Shown: positions 32,285-41,122, numbered from the stretch's first letter. The stretch is DNA of 64,000 bases from JAAYBY01 sp964654125 (GCA_964654125.1 CAZZGG010000001.1:29782-93781), one strand, 5' to 3'. The notes: a model not told the origin generated them from the letters alone. A program made the numbers and translations.

Positions 32285-33377
32285 GCAAATCCGCAATGCA
32301 GCTGCGATCGGGGCTGGCAACCGCCTGGCAGTGATACGCCTGCTCTGGCCAGAAGACTTAAGCCGGGCAGAACTGGCCCGGCGCACCGGCCTGACCCGGG
32401 CTGCCTTAACCATCATCTGTGACCAGTTACTGGACCAGGGTCTGATCCGGGAAAAAAGTGGCCGGCTGCTGGCTCTGGCCACAGATCAATTTCAGTTTAT
32501 CGGGATAGATATCAGCCGCCACAGTATCCAGCTGGGTCTTTTAGATCTAGCTGGCCGGACTTTGGCCAGCCAGACTTTCAGTCCGGCTGATTTTACCTCT
32601 TTTGAGCAACTGGTTGCTGGTCTAGCGCGAGCAGCCCAAGCAATGCTGACTGGCCAGGTCAGGGGGGTTGGCGTCAGTGTGCCCGGACCGGTCGACAGTA
32701 AAAGCGGTCTGGTACTCAATCCGCCCCGCTTTGGCCTGCTCCAGCAAAAGAATATCCAGTTGGCCTTGAAGAAGCAGTTGGATCTGCCTTTACGGGTGGA
32801 AAACAATGCTGCTGCCAGGACCTTGTGGGAAAAGCATCTGGGTCAGGGCCGCTTTTATAATGACTTTATGCTTTTGATAGTAGATAGCGGCATCGGGGCT
32901 GGCCTGGTCCTGGATGGCCGGCTTTACCGCGGCTTTGGCTTTGCAGCTGAGGTCGGTCACATGTCACTTGATCCGGCTGGCCCACTGTGCGAGTGTGGTA
33001 ACCGGGGTTGCCTGGAAAACTATGCTTCAACCAGCGCTGTGCTCGAAGGCAGTTCGTACAAGAGCTGGGTCAAGCTGGCCGAGGCTGCTGCGGCTGGTAC
33101 GGAAAAAGCCCTGCAGCGGCTCAAGAACCAGGCTGATAAACTGGCCCAGGCTATCATTAATGTGAGCAATCTTTTGGATCTGGAGGCTGTGATCATAACC
33201 GGAGATCCGGCCAGCCGGCCTGAGCAGCTGCTTGATTTGATCAGCTGCCAGGTTGACAGCTTGCGCATCACCAGAAAAATCCATCCCCTGGCTCTTACCG
33301 CCACAGACTTCCGGCCTGATGCGGCTCTGGCTGCAGCTGCCATGATTGCTGTTGACAGTTATTTGGCCGAGCCGTGA
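32277..33377 (+). CDS. ROK-family transcriptional regulator
   Basis: This 366-residue repressor has an N-terminal winged helix ('SRAELARRTGLTRAALTIICDQLLDQGLI', about residues 25-60) and a ROK domain: 'FIGIDISRHSIQLGLLD', 'GVGVSVPGPVD', 'VENNAAARTLWEKHLGQG', 'SGIGAGLVLDG', the zinc site 'GPLCECGNRGCLENYAS' with a preceding 'GHMSLDP' His. The set of residues suggests a sugar-binding repressor of the NagC/XylR type rather than a kinase. It is the last gene of the operon and the natural candidate to bind the inverted repeat at 29380-29396, controlling both divergent operons. Confidence 0.88.
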   Translation: MSRQIRNAAAIGAGNRLAVIRLLWPEDLSRAELARRTGLTRAALTIICDQLLDQGLIREKSGRLLALATDQFQFIGIDISRHSIQLGLLDLAGRTLASQTFSPADFTSFEQLVAGLARAAQAMLTGQVRGVGVSVPGPVDSKSGLVLNPPRFGLLQQKNIQLALKKQLDLPLRVENNAAARTLWEKHLGQGRFYNDFMLLIVDSGIGAGLVLDGRLYRGFGFAAEVGHMSLDPAGPLCECGNRGCLENYASTSAVLEGSSYKSWVKLAEAAAAGTEKALQRLKNQADKLAQAIINVSNLLDLEAVIITGDPASRPEQLLDLISCQVDSLRITRKIHPLALTATDFRPDAALAAAAMIAVDSYLAEP

Positions 33378-33469
33378 GAGGATTTGTTGTCTTTAGAGGC
33401 ATTATGATACAGAAAGTCTAATTAGAGCGTGCTATCCTTGCAGCAAGAAAGACTAAGGAGGTCGAAAAA

Positions 33470-34279
33470 ATGCGCTATATTAGATTAGTTCTGCTTTTAA
33501 TACTACCAATGGCACTGCTCCTTACTGCTTGTAGCCCGGCTCAAGATAAAGCCAAGCTGGTTGTCGGTATGGAACTGGCTTATCCGCCCTTTGAAATGAC
33601 GGATGAACAAAATAACCCGGCTGGGCTCAGCGTTGAATTTGCCAAGGCTCTGGCGGCTGATTTAGGTCGTGAGCTGGTGATTGAGAATATGGCCTGGGCT
33701 GGCCTCATCCCCTCCTTGGAGACAGGCAAGATAGACCTGATCATATCTTCGATGACCATTACCGCAGAAAGGGCAGAAAGAGTTGATTTTTCTGAGCCCT
33801 ATGCTGTGGCTAATCTGGGTCTTTTGATCAATAAGGATTCACCGGTGACCTCATATGCTGATCTGGACCAGGAGGGCCGCACAGTTGCTGTCAAGAAGGG
33901 TTCAACTGGTCATATTTATGCGGAAAAGAACCTGAAAAATGCCACTATCATGGTCTTTGACAAAGAAAGTGTCTGTGTCCTGGAAGTTGTCCAGGGCAAG
34001 GCCGATGCCTTCACTTATGGCCAGCTGACCGTTTATCGCAACTGGCAGCAGTATCCGGATCAGACCCGGGTCAATCTGGAGCCCTATCAGGATAATCCGG
34101 AATACTGGGCCGTTGCCCTGGGCAAGGATCAGCCTGAATTAAAGGCAAAGATCAATAACTTCATAAAAAGCTTTCGCAGTGAAGGTGGTTTTGATAAACT
34201 GGCAGAGCAGTATCTGCCTGAGGAGAAAAAGGCTTTTGAGGATCTGGGCATCCCGTTTTTCTTTTCAATTGGAGAGTGA
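33470..34279 (+). CDS. Amino-acid-type ABC transporter substrate-binding lipoprotein (second system)
   Basis: This 269-residue lipoprotein has lipobox Cys 21 ('LLLTAC') and an SBP_bac_3 fold: 'LVVGMELAYPPFEMTDE', 'GLSVEFAKALAADLG', 'SLETGKIDLIISSMTITAERA', 'VAVKKGSTGHIYAEKN', 'GKADAFTYGQ'. Outside the membrane it would bind a polar amino acid, perhaps cystine or glutamine-like. First of three genes (SBP, permease, ATPase) in the usual order with gaps of 18 and -11 bases. RBS AAGGAGGTCG is near perfect. Confidence 0.9.
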   Translation: MRYIRLVLLLILPMALLLTACSPAQDKAKLVVGMELAYPPFEMTDEQNNPAGLSVEFAKALAADLGRELVIENMAWAGLIPSLETGKIDLIISSMTITAERAERVDFSEPYAVANLGLLINKDSPVTSYADLDQEGRTVAVKKGSTGHIYAEKNLKNATIMVFDKESVCVLEVVQGKADAFTYGQLTVYRNWQQYPDQTRVNLEPYQDNPEYWAVALGKDQPELKAKINNFIKSFRSEGGFDKLAEQYLPEEKKAFEDLGIPFFFSIGE

Positions 34280-34297
34280 CGAGGAGAGATTATATTC

Positions 34298-35035
34298 ATG
34301 GTGAAAAAGGCGCTCAGCATCCTGCTCTTGACAGCCTTGCTGGCCAGCTTGTTTTTTTATGCTGTAGCCAGCCTTAATCACAACTGGCAGTGGCAGGTGT
34401 TGCTCGACTACCGTTATAAGTTTGCTTTTGGTTTCATGACAACCCTCCTGATCAGTCTCTTTTCCCTGGGCGGTTCCTTGATTCTGGGTATCCTGGCAGC
34501 TTTAGGCCGGCGCTCCAAAGTCCACTTCTGGCGTTATCTGGCCACAGTTTATGTCGAGATTATCCGGGCCACGCCTTTGCTGGTCCAGATGCTGGTGCTT
34601 TTTTATATCATCGGGACAGCCTATCGCCTGACTAACCGCTATGCCATGGGTGTTTTGATTTTGTCTCTTTTTGCTGGTGCCTATGTGGCCGAAATCATTC
34701 GTGGCGGCCTGGAGAGTATACCCTCAGCCCAGCTCGAAACGGCCAGGTCGCTCTGCTTTAGTCCGGCGCAGACCTACCGCTATATTATCATCCCCCAGCT
34801 GAGCCGGATTGTTCTGCCGCCGCTGACCGGCCAGTTTGCCTCCCTGGTCAAGGACTCATCACTTTTGTCCTTCATTGCTGTCAATGAGTTCACCAAGATG
34901 GTTATGGAGGCTGATTCGATTAATTTTGCCACCTTTGAGAATTATATCCTGCTGGCGGCAGGCTATATGCTGATCACTTTGCCGATTGCCTGGTTGACCA
35001 GACGCCTGGAAAGGAAGTTGACTTATGCAAATTGA
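34298..35035 (+). CDS. Amino-acid-type ABC transporter permease (second system)
   Basis: This 245-residue HisMQ-type permease has an N-terminal helix, then 'FGFMTTLLISLFSLGGSLILG', 'IIRATPLLVQMLVLFYIIG' and the EAA loop 'ETARSLCFSPAQTYRYIIIPQ'. Five to six hydrophobic segments in total. ATG 34298 is preceded by GAGGAGAG at a slightly long distance; GTG 34301 is an alternative. The end overlaps the ATPase start. Confidence 0.9.
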   Translation: MVKKALSILLLTALLASLFFYAVASLNHNWQWQVLLDYRYKFAFGFMTTLLISLFSLGGSLILGILAALGRRSKVHFWRYLATVYVEIIRATPLLVQMLVLFYIIGTAYRLTNRYAMGVLILSLFAGAYVAEIIRGGLESIPSAQLETARSLCFSPAQTYRYIIIPQLSRIVLPPLTGQFASLVKDSSLLSFIAVNEFTKMVMEADSINFATFENYILLAAGYMLITLPIAWLTRRLERKLTYAN

Positions 35036-35765
35036 GATCAAGCATCTGACCAAGACCTATAAAGGTCAGGCAGCCTTGTCTGACCTTTCCTTAAGCCTGA
35101 CTGATGTTCATTCTTTGGGGATTATCGGGCCTTCCGGCGGTGGCAAGACAACCTTATTGCGTGTGCTGGCCGGTTTGGAAACCCCGGACAGTGGCGAGCT
35201 GGTTTTAAATGGCAAAGCGATTGATTTTAGTAAAGACAAGTTGCTGGAGCACCGCAAGAGAATCGCTATGGTTTTTCAGTCCTACAATCTCTTCATCCAT
35301 CTGACAGCTTTGCAAAACATCACCCTGCCACTGGTTAAAACACGTCAGATGGCTCCGGCCCGGGCCAGGCAAGAAGCGATTGAGCTGCTGGAGCGCTTTG
35401 GCCTGGCCGATCATCTGGATAAATACCCCGGCCAGCTGTCCGGCGGCCAGAAACAAAGGGTAGCCATCGCCCGGGCCCTTTCTTTAAAGCCAGAAGTGCT
35501 TTTATTTGATGAGCCCACCTCGGCGCTGGATCCGGAAATAACAGCTGAAATCCTTGATGTGATCAATGGCCTGCGCCTGGCGAAAAAGGACCTGATCCTG
35601 GTCACCCATGAGATCGGCTTTGCCAGGCATGCCTGTGAGCATGTCGCCTTTGTCAGCGATGGCCGCGTTGTCACACACGGCCCCAGCGATGTTTTATTCG
35701 AAAAAGATGAGCCGGAGGAGTTTCGCCATTTTGTCAGCCGGATCATCAGTTGGAAAACGACCTGA
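35025..35765 (+). CDS. Amino-acid-type ABC transporter ATP-binding protein (second system)
   Basis: This 246-residue ATPase has Walker A 'GPSGGGKTTLLRVLAG', Q-loop 'MVFQSYNLFIH', signature 'LSGGQKQRVAIARAL', Walker B 'VLLFDEPTSALDPE' and H-loop 'LVTHEIGFARHA'. It is complete and of the GlnQ group. Starts 11 bases inside the permease gene. Its TGA is immediately followed by the convergent stop of the LiaF-like gene (shared TGATCA), with no terminator between. Confidence 0.92.
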   Translation: MQIEIKHLTKTYKGQAALSDLSLSLTDVHSLGIIGPSGGGKTTLLRVLAGLETPDSGELVLNGKAIDFSKDKLLEHRKRIAMVFQSYNLFIHLTALQNITLPLVKTRQMAPARARQEAIELLERFGLADHLDKYPGQLSGGQKQRVAIARALSLKPEVLLFDEPTSALDPEITAEILDVINGLRLAKKDLILVTHEIGFARHACEHVAFVSDGRVVTHGPSDVLFEKDEPEEFRHFVSRIISWKTT

Positions 35766-36458
35766 TCAGACCCTGACGATTTTCACTTCGCCAAAATTGA
35801 TGCCGCCTGCCAATACCAGCTTGCAGCCGCCTTCTGCAGCTCCCTTCTGGCTGTCATTGACCTCGCCGGCAAAGCTGTTCATCTGGCTGTCAACCTGCCA
35901 GGAACGCGGGATATTAAGGACAATACCGGCGAAATTGGCATTAATATTGACAAGTATATGGGGCACAGCCGGATTGCATTGTTCCAGATAGATCCTGACC
36001 GAGGCAAAGTTGCCGCTGATATTAATCTGTTTTAGGTATTCTGACTTAATATATTTGATCTGTTCGCCAAAGCTGCTTGAGATGTTGACTTCTTCCTCAT
36101 CGGTCAGCTCTTCAGTGTGGCTCAGCCTTCTTTTACGGTGCAAACGGAAAGTGCGTCCTCTTTTGCCAAACAAGGCAGACAGACCTAGGCTGATTACAAT
36201 CGTGGCTGCCAGCAGGAGCCAGAAGTCCAGCTTGGCCAGGCCCAGCGGTAAACGCCAGATATAAAGCAACAGGGCCAGGGGTAAAAGACCTAAAAAGAAC
36301 TGCAGCTGGTAAAAGCCGGTGGCAGCCAGGCCGAGCAATAAGGTGCTGCCGACCAGGCGGACCAGGCCGAGCTGGTCGCCAATGCCTAAAGAACTGAGCA
36401 GTAGTAAAATGCCGCAGGCCACTGCCAGGATACCCCAGATAAGCTTAGATATTTTCAT
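35766..36458 (-). CDS. LiaF/cell-wall-stress-like membrane protein
   Basis: This 230-residue protein has four hydrophobic helices in the first 110 residues, a basic stretch ('GKRGRTFRLHRKRRLS'), then a cytoplasmic beta-rich domain ('NISSSFGEQIKYI', 'INISGNFASVRIYL', 'ILVNINANFAGIVLNIP') typical of LiaF-type 'cell wall-active antibiotics response' proteins, which fold into a right-handed beta-helix. The start at 36458 follows GAGAGGT; it overlaps the upstream LytTR gene by 14 bases. The pair probably forms a membrane sensor plus DNA-binding regulator. Confidence 0.7.
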   Translation of the reverse strand: MKISKLIWGILAVACGILLLLSSLGIGDQLGLVRLVGSTLLLGLAATGFYQLQFFLGLLPLALLLYIWRLPLGLAKLDFWLLLAATIVISLGLSALFGKRGRTFRLHRKRRLSHTEELTDEEEVNISSSFGEQIKYIKSEYLKQINISGNFASVRIYLEQCNPAVPHILVNINANFAGIVLNIPRSWQVDSQMNSFAGEVNDSQKGAAEGGCKLVLAGGINFGEVKIVRV

Positions 36459-36912
36459 ACAGATACCTCTCATTCATTTTGCGCAGCAATTCACTGCTGT
36501 AGTTGCGCGAACCGTAGATCTCTTTGTGTGAGTTGCGAAAGGAGATCAGGTTGACCCTGGTCAGGCTTTTCTGGATGGAAAAGATCAGCAGGGTGTTGGC
36601 CAGGCAAAAGCGGGAGACCCGGACAAAATAGGCCGGCAGCATATTTTCCAGTTCATAAAGGCGTTGCCTGACACTGTAGGCGGCATCCCTGGTGTGGGCA
36701 TAGACCTGGTTGGCTTCGGTTTCAAAAAACAAGATCTCCGCCAGGGACAGGTAATACTGCTGATCGTCTTTGAAAAACTCCAGCTGGAGGTCTGTATTAT
36801 GTTGCTGCTCCAGCTGCCTGATGATGTTTTCTAATTCAGGCGTCAGCTTGTGGCAGTAGATCACTATTTCTTCCTTTTCAGTTGCTGCGACTATTTCCAG
36901 CCTGACCTGCAT
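36445..36912 (-). CDS. LytTR-domain DNA-binding regulator
   Basis: This 155-residue protein has a short N-terminal region (1-50) without a receiver domain and a LytTR DNA-binding domain at the C-terminus: 'EILFFETEANQVYAHTRD', 'RLYELENMLPAYFVRVSRFCLAN' and 'NSHKEIYGSRNYSSELLRKM'. LytTR proteins of this size are encoded next to membrane proteins that hold them inactive; here that would be the LiaF-like protein overlapped downstream. RBS GAGGTA. Its targets are unknown. Confidence 0.85.
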   Translation of the reverse strand: MQVRLEIVAATEKEEIVIYCHKLTPELENIIRQLEQQHNTDLQLEFFKDDQQYYLSLAEILFFETEANQVYAHTRDAAYSVRQRLYELENMLPAYFVRVSRFCLANTLLIFSIQKSLTRVNLISFRNSHKEIYGSRNYSSELLRKMNERYLYENI

Positions 36913-37038
36913 ATTCGCTACCTCACATCAATTATTATAAGTAGAATTCTGATCTGGCAAAGGGCTTGGGCGGCCAGTGGGCTGATTTAGCCCCCGAAAG
37001 GGCCGGGAATCAGGCTTAAAAGACTGCTTGCTGCTTGA

Positions 37039-37067
37039 TTGACTTGCTCTGGGCTCTTGGTTAGACT
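37039..37067 (+). promoter_or_regulatory. Predicted promoter of the MFS / D-aminoacylase / RidA operon
   Basis: -35 TTGACT (37039-37044), 17-base spacer, -10 TAGACT (37062-37067); the start codon is at 37102. A GC-rich imperfect hairpin lies upstream, around 36978-37016, of unknown role. Confidence 0.45.
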
Positions 37068-37101
37068 GGGAACTGACTTGAAAAAGGAAGGTGCTTTTTA
37101 A

Positions 37102-38256
37102 ATGAGTGTCCAGCCAGCCCGGCCCAGCAGGGTGATTAATGGTGTCAGTTATTTGACAATGATCTTTTTAGGTGTCTATCTTTCAGTATATCAAAGTGTG
37201 CTGGGTGATATAGGGGCTGATTTTAAACTAAGTGCCGCCCTGACCGGTTTGATGATCTCTTTTCATTTTCTGGGTTCTTTTTTACTGCCCCTGCTTTTAG
37301 GTGAAGCCGGGGATCATCTGGGTACAAAGCCGGTAGTGCTGGCTAGCTTTGCCCTCCTGACCGGCGGCATCCTGCTGGTGGCGCTCAGCCGGTCACACCT
37401 GGTCTTTTTGGCAGCCACCCTGTTGATTGGCGGCGGTTTTGCCGTGATTGAAGGTCTTTTGACCGGCCTTTTAGCCCTGGCCAATCCGCAGCGGGTCAAT
37501 GCTGTGATGAACCTGTCCCAGATGTATTTTTGCCTGGGGGCTGTAGCCGGACCCTTTGTGGCCTGGCTGACCCGGCAGCTGGGTCTGGCCTGGCGCAGCA
37601 ATTACTTCCTGATGGCGGCCATCTTTGCCCTCTGCCTGCTCCTGATGGCCCGCCAGGAACTGCCTGTTTATAAAACAGAGCCGATCAAGGGCCTTTATTT
37701 AAAACAGCTGGGCAAGAGCTCATATTTTATCGTTTTGCTGTTGGCTATCTTTTTGTATGTCGGGGTTGAGGAGGGCGCTGCTTTCTGGGTGACCCACTAT
37801 GTTGAAGCAACCAGCCAAACCCTGATCCCAGCCGGTTTTTTCCTGGCGGCCTATTGGCTGGGCATGGCCCTGGGCCGGCTTTTCTTCAGCCGCTTGCGTG
37901 AGCGTTATAACAGCTGGTTGATCGGAGGCCTGGTTCTGGCCGGGATCTTTGTCAGTCTCTTTTTGTTTGGTGGCAGTGCGCCGCTCAAGCTGATCTGGCT
38001 TTTCATGGTGGGCTTTGGCTTTGCGCCAGCCTGGCCGGTCCTGATGATGCAGGCCAGCGAACATGGCTCGGCTGCTCCTAATACCGCCATGGGGGCCATG
38101 ATGGCTTCCGGTGCTTTTGGCGGTATGGTGGTGCCTTATTTGCTGGGCCAGCTATCGGATTGGACCGGCCTGCAAAATGCTATGTTTTTGCTGCTGGCCC
38201 TGGTCGCTCTCTTGACCGGTCTCTTGCTCCTCAAGGGGAAAAAGCATAGAATTTAA
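37102..38256 (+). CDS. Major facilitator superfamily transporter
   Basis: This 384-residue protein has 12 predicted hydrophobic helices; 'GEAGDHLGTKPVVLASF' is the MFS loop motif between helices 2 and 3. The pattern is like the FucP/NagP or drug-efflux groups, and substrate cannot be told. It lies 23 bases before the D-aminoacylase-like gene, so it probably takes up an N-acyl amino acid or peptide-like compound. RBS AAGGAAGGTG. Confidence 0.85.
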   Translation: MSVQPARPSRVINGVSYLTMIFLGVYLSVYQSVLGDIGADFKLSAALTGLMISFHFLGSFLLPLLLGEAGDHLGTKPVVLASFALLTGGILLVALSRSHLVFLAATLLIGGGFAVIEGLLTGLLALANPQRVNAVMNLSQMYFCLGAVAGPFVAWLTRQLGLAWRSNYFLMAAIFALCLLLMARQELPVYKTEPIKGLYLKQLGKSSYFIVLLLAIFLYVGVEEGAAFWVTHYVEATSQTLIPAGFFLAAYWLGMALGRLFFSRLRERYNSWLIGGLVLAGIFVSLFLFGGSAPLKLIWLFMVGFGFAPAWPVLMMQASEHGSAAPNTAMGAMMASGAFGGMVVPYLLGQLSDWTGLQNAMFLLLALVALLTGLLLLKGKKHRI

Positions 38257-38279
38257 GTGACTAGCTCAAGGAAAAGGAA

Positions 38280-39890
38280 GTGACCTTTTTGCGTACACTA
38301 ATCAAAAACGGCCGTATTATTGATGGTTCAGGCCAGCCGGCTTTTCTGGCTGACCTGCTCCTGGCAGATGAATTGATCCTGGCTGTCCTGCCCAAAGACC
38401 AAGCTGGCAGCGCCAGCCCAGCTGCCGACCAGCTGATCGATGCCAAGGGCCTCACTCTCACGCCTGGTTTCATCGACGGCCACCGCCACGGTGATCTGGC
38501 AGCCCTGACAGATCCGGATTATGGCCATTTAGAACTGGCCCAGGGCATCACCAGCGTGGTTAACGGCAACTGTGGCATGAGTCTTTTCCCCACAGTTGCA
38601 GCAAGCAGACAGGAGTGGCACCGCTTTTTAGAACCCTGTCTGGGCCGGTCCAACCAGGGGCTGGAACTGGCTGATTTTGCCACTTATGCAGAAAAATTGG
38701 CCCAGACCAGTCCGCGGCTTAACGTTGCCAATCTGGTCGGAACAGGAGCAGTCAGGACAGCAGTCAAGGGCATGGCTGCAGAACCATTCACTCAAGCTGA
38801 ACTGGTCCAGGCGGCCAGGCTGCTGGACCAGGCCCTGACAGAGGGTGCGCTTGGGGTTTCGGCCGGGATCATGTATGTGCCGGAGTGTTACACCAGCCCG
38901 GCTGAGTACGCTGCCATCCTAGAACCTGCTGCAAAAAAAGGCGCCCTGCTTTCCTGCCATGTGCGCGGTGAAGGTGATGGGCTGGTTGATTCTATTCGGG
39001 AAATTGTGACTATTTGCCAAAAACTGGACCTGCGCCTTAATATCAGTCATTTTAAATCGGTTGGCATTAAAAACTGGCAAAGACTGATCCATGCAGCCAT
39101 AACTGTCCTGGAAAATTCAGGTCTTGATTTCAGTGTCGATTTTTATCCTTATCTGGCCGGTTCGACCACCCTGCTTTCCTTGTTGCCACCGGTTATTATG
39201 CGGGAAAATCTGGCTGCGACGCTGGACTGGCTGGACCGGCCTGCTGGCCGGGACCAGCTGCGCCGTGAACTGGCCCAGGACCAGCCTGGCTGGGATAATC
39301 ATGTGGCCAGCGTCGGTTGGGACAGGATTATACTAAGTTCAGCCAGCAGTGCAGAAAATGAGCCCTGGCTGGGCAAATCGATTACTGAAATAGCCACTGC
39401 CAAGTCACAGGACCCTGTCCAGGTCACGTGTGACCTGCTCAGCTCGGAAAAGGGCAATGTGACCATTATCACCAGATCCATGGACCAGACTGATCTGGAG
39501 ACCATTGCCCGCCTGCCTTGGGCCATGTTGGTGTCCGACGCTCTATATGGCGGATCTGGAAAACCGCACCCGCGTCTTTACGGAGCCTTCCCCCGGGCTA
39601 TCCGCCAGCTGGTCTTTGCAAAAAAGATCCTCAGCCTGGAAGAGGTTGTCTATAAAATGACAGGCCTGCCGGCTCAGCGGCATGGCCTGAAAAAACGTGG
39701 CTTGATCAAGCCGGGTTATTTTGCAGATTTGAATATTTTTGATCCTGCAGTGTTTACGGATCAGGCGGATTACAAGCAGCCCCGCCAGTTGGCAGTGGGC
39801 CTGGAGCAGGTGCTTGTCAATGGAGTGACTGCCTATGCAGATAATCAGCTGAGTTCGGCTAGAAATGGCCATGTTCTCAAACGATCTTAA
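38280..39890 (+). CDS. N-acyl-D-amino-acid deacylase family amidohydrolase
   Basis: This 536-residue metal enzyme would release a D-amino acid from its N-acyl form. Ligands of the D-aminoacylase type are visible: 'GFIDGHRHGD' (HxH), Cys in 'NGNCGMSLFP', His in 'LLSCHVRGEGDG', His in 'NISHFKSVG', and catalytic Asp in 'LVSDALYGG', followed by 'HPRLYGAFPRAIR'. 'GYFADLNIFDP' closes the small domain. Starts with GTG 38280 after AAGGAAAAGGA. Together with the RidA-like protein next door it makes a common catabolic pair, possibly for peptidoglycan-derived D-amino acids. Confidence 0.85.
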   Translation: MTFLRTLIKNGRIIDGSGQPAFLADLLLADELILAVLPKDQAGSASPAADQLIDAKGLTLTPGFIDGHRHGDLAALTDPDYGHLELAQGITSVVNGNCGMSLFPTVAASRQEWHRFLEPCLGRSNQGLELADFATYAEKLAQTSPRLNVANLVGTGAVRTAVKGMAAEPFTQAELVQAARLLDQALTEGALGVSAGIMYVPECYTSPAEYAAILEPAAKKGALLSCHVRGEGDGLVDSIREIVTICQKLDLRLNISHFKSVGIKNWQRLIHAAITVLENSGLDFSVDFYPYLAGSTTLLSLLPPVIMRENLAATLDWLDRPAGRDQLRRELAQDQPGWDNHVASVGWDRIILSSASSAENEPWLGKSITEIATAKSQDPVQVTCDLLSSEKGNVTIITRSMDQTDLETIARLPWAMLVSDALYGGSGKPHPRLYGAFPRAIRQLVFAKKILSLEEVVYKMTGLPAQRHGLKKRGLIKPGYFADLNIFDPAVFTDQADYKQPRQLAVGLEQVLVNGVTAYADNQLSSARNGHVLKRS

Positions 39891-39921
39891 AAAAAGGCGC
39901 TCAGGCGCCAGGAGGTTTATT

Positions 39922-40398
39922 ATGAGTGAAAAACATGATGTTTATGCCAAGCTAAAGGATCTAGGCCTAAAGCTACCTCAGCCGCCACCGCGAGGTGGTG
40001 TCTACCAGCCAGCCAAGGCTTTTGCCTCCAATCTGGTTTACATCTCTGGTTGTGGTCCGGCTATTGCCGGCCAGGCCAGCCTGGGTAAGCTGGGCCTTGA
40101 CCTGACCATTGAACAGGGCCAGGCTATGGCCAAAAACTGCATGCTGAATGTACTGGCAGTGCTGGAGGCTTTCTTAGGGGATTTGAACAGAGTGCGCCAG
40201 GCTGTCAAGATTACAGTTTTTGTGGCTGGCAGTGCCGAGTTTTATGAACAACCAAAAGTAGCCAACAGCGCCAGCGCCCTGCTGGCAGACCTATTCGGTG
40301 AGCAGGAGGGAACGCCGTCGCGGTCGGCTATTGGTGTCAATGCTTTGCCGGGCAATATTCCTGTTGAAATAGAAGCCCTTTTTGAAATTAATAACTAA
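39922..40398 (+). CDS. RidA-family enamine/imine deaminase-like protein
   Basis: This 158-residue protein is RidA/YjgF-like: 'AFASNLVYISGCGP', 'MAKNCMLNVLAVLEAFLGDLNRV', 'ITVFVAGSAEFYEQPKVAN', and the conserved Arg and Glu in 'SRSAIGVNALPGNIPVEIEALFE'. It is a little longer than classic RidA at the N-terminus. RidA proteins hydrolyse reactive enamines released by PLP enzymes. ATG 39922 has a perfect AGGAGG; the longer reading from 39865 would overlap the upstream gene and is rejected. Confidence 0.88.
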   Translation: MSEKHDVYAKLKDLGLKLPQPPPRGGVYQPAKAFASNLVYISGCGPAIAGQASLGKLGLDLTIEQGQAMAKNCMLNVLAVLEAFLGDLNRVRQAVKITVFVAGSAEFYEQPKVANSASALLADLFGEQEGTPSRSAIGVNALPGNIPVEIEALFEINN

Positions 40399-40403
40399 CT
40401 GGT

Positions 40404-41057
40404 TTAAGCTTCTTCAGTTGTAGCAGTTTCTGCATCAACCAGCTCAGGTTCGGGTAGGTCAGCGGCTTCTGCTGCTTCATCTGTCTCCGGCTCTTCTTCG
40501 ACACGCGGAGGCAGGATATTAACCAGCATCTCATCGGAGGCAGTGACAGCTTCGCAGCCTTCCGGCAAAGTGATGTCACCTAGAACAATCGCATCGCCGA
40601 TGGCCATGCTACTGATATCGACCCGGATATTTTCTGGAATTGCCAGTGGTGTGCTCAGGATGGTTATCTCATAGATAGGCTGGGAGATGACACCGTCATC
40701 GTTAACCCTGCTATCCTGGCCCACCAGCACCACTGGTACGCTGACTTCGATCTTCTCATCCAGCGAAACCAGCATTAGGTCGACATGCTGATAGACATCT
40801 TCTTTGATCAGGTCTCTTTGCAAATTCTCAACCATAGCCGGCTTTTTTTCGTCAGCTAGGTGTAATTCGAGCAGGACGTTACGGCCAGCTGGTGTGTTAA
40901 GAGCCCTGACCAGCTCTTTGGCATCCAGTGTGATCGGCAAAGAATATTGCTTGCTGCCATGCAAAACAGCCGGGATCTTACCGGAAGTCCGCAAGGTACG
41001 TAAGTAGCCCTTGCTGGAGAGCTCTCTTTTTTCTACTTTTAAAGGTATTAAATCCAA
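40404..41057 (-). CDS. rplY: 50S ribosomal protein L25 / Ctc type
   Basis: This 217-residue protein binds 5S rRNA. Residues 1-90 match L25 ('LKVEKRELSSKGYLRTLRTSGKIPAVLHG', 'LPITLDAKELVRAL') and the rest is the TL5/Ctc C-terminal beta domain ('VSVPVVLVGQ', 'IPENIRVDISSMAIGDAI', 'LPEGCEAVTASDEMLVNIL'). A 30-residue Glu/Ala-rich acidic tail closes it, as in other long L25 proteins. The start is TTG 41057, after AGGTGA; no ATG is available nearby. Its promoter at 41094-41122 is close to consensus. Confidence 0.92.
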   Translation of the reverse strand: MDLIPLKVEKRELSSKGYLRTLRTSGKIPAVLHGSKQYSLPITLDAKELVRALNTPAGRNVLLELHLADEKKPAMVENLQRDLIKEDVYQHVDLMLVSLDEKIEVSVPVVLVGQDSRVNDDGVISQPIYEITILSTPLAIPENIRVDISSMAIGDAIVLGDITLPEGCEAVTASDEMLVNILPPRVEEEPETDEAAEAADLPEPELVDAETATTEEA

Positions 41058-41093
41058 AATGATTCACCTGTCTTTCACTTAAAATTCTAGGCC

Positions 41094-41122
41094 ATTATAG
41101 CCTATTTTGCTGGCTTGGTCAA
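41094..41122 (-). promoter_or_regulatory. Promoter of the L25 gene
   Basis: On the minus strand: -35 TTGACC (41117-41122), 17-base spacer, perfect -10 TATAAT (41094-41099), 37 bases before the TTG start. Confidence 0.72.

Noticed and set aside
31478..32482. 334-codon open frame on the minus strand
   Set aside because: It lies opposite the PfkB kinase and ROK genes, both of which carry full family motifs. The translation has no recognisable domain and no ribosome site.
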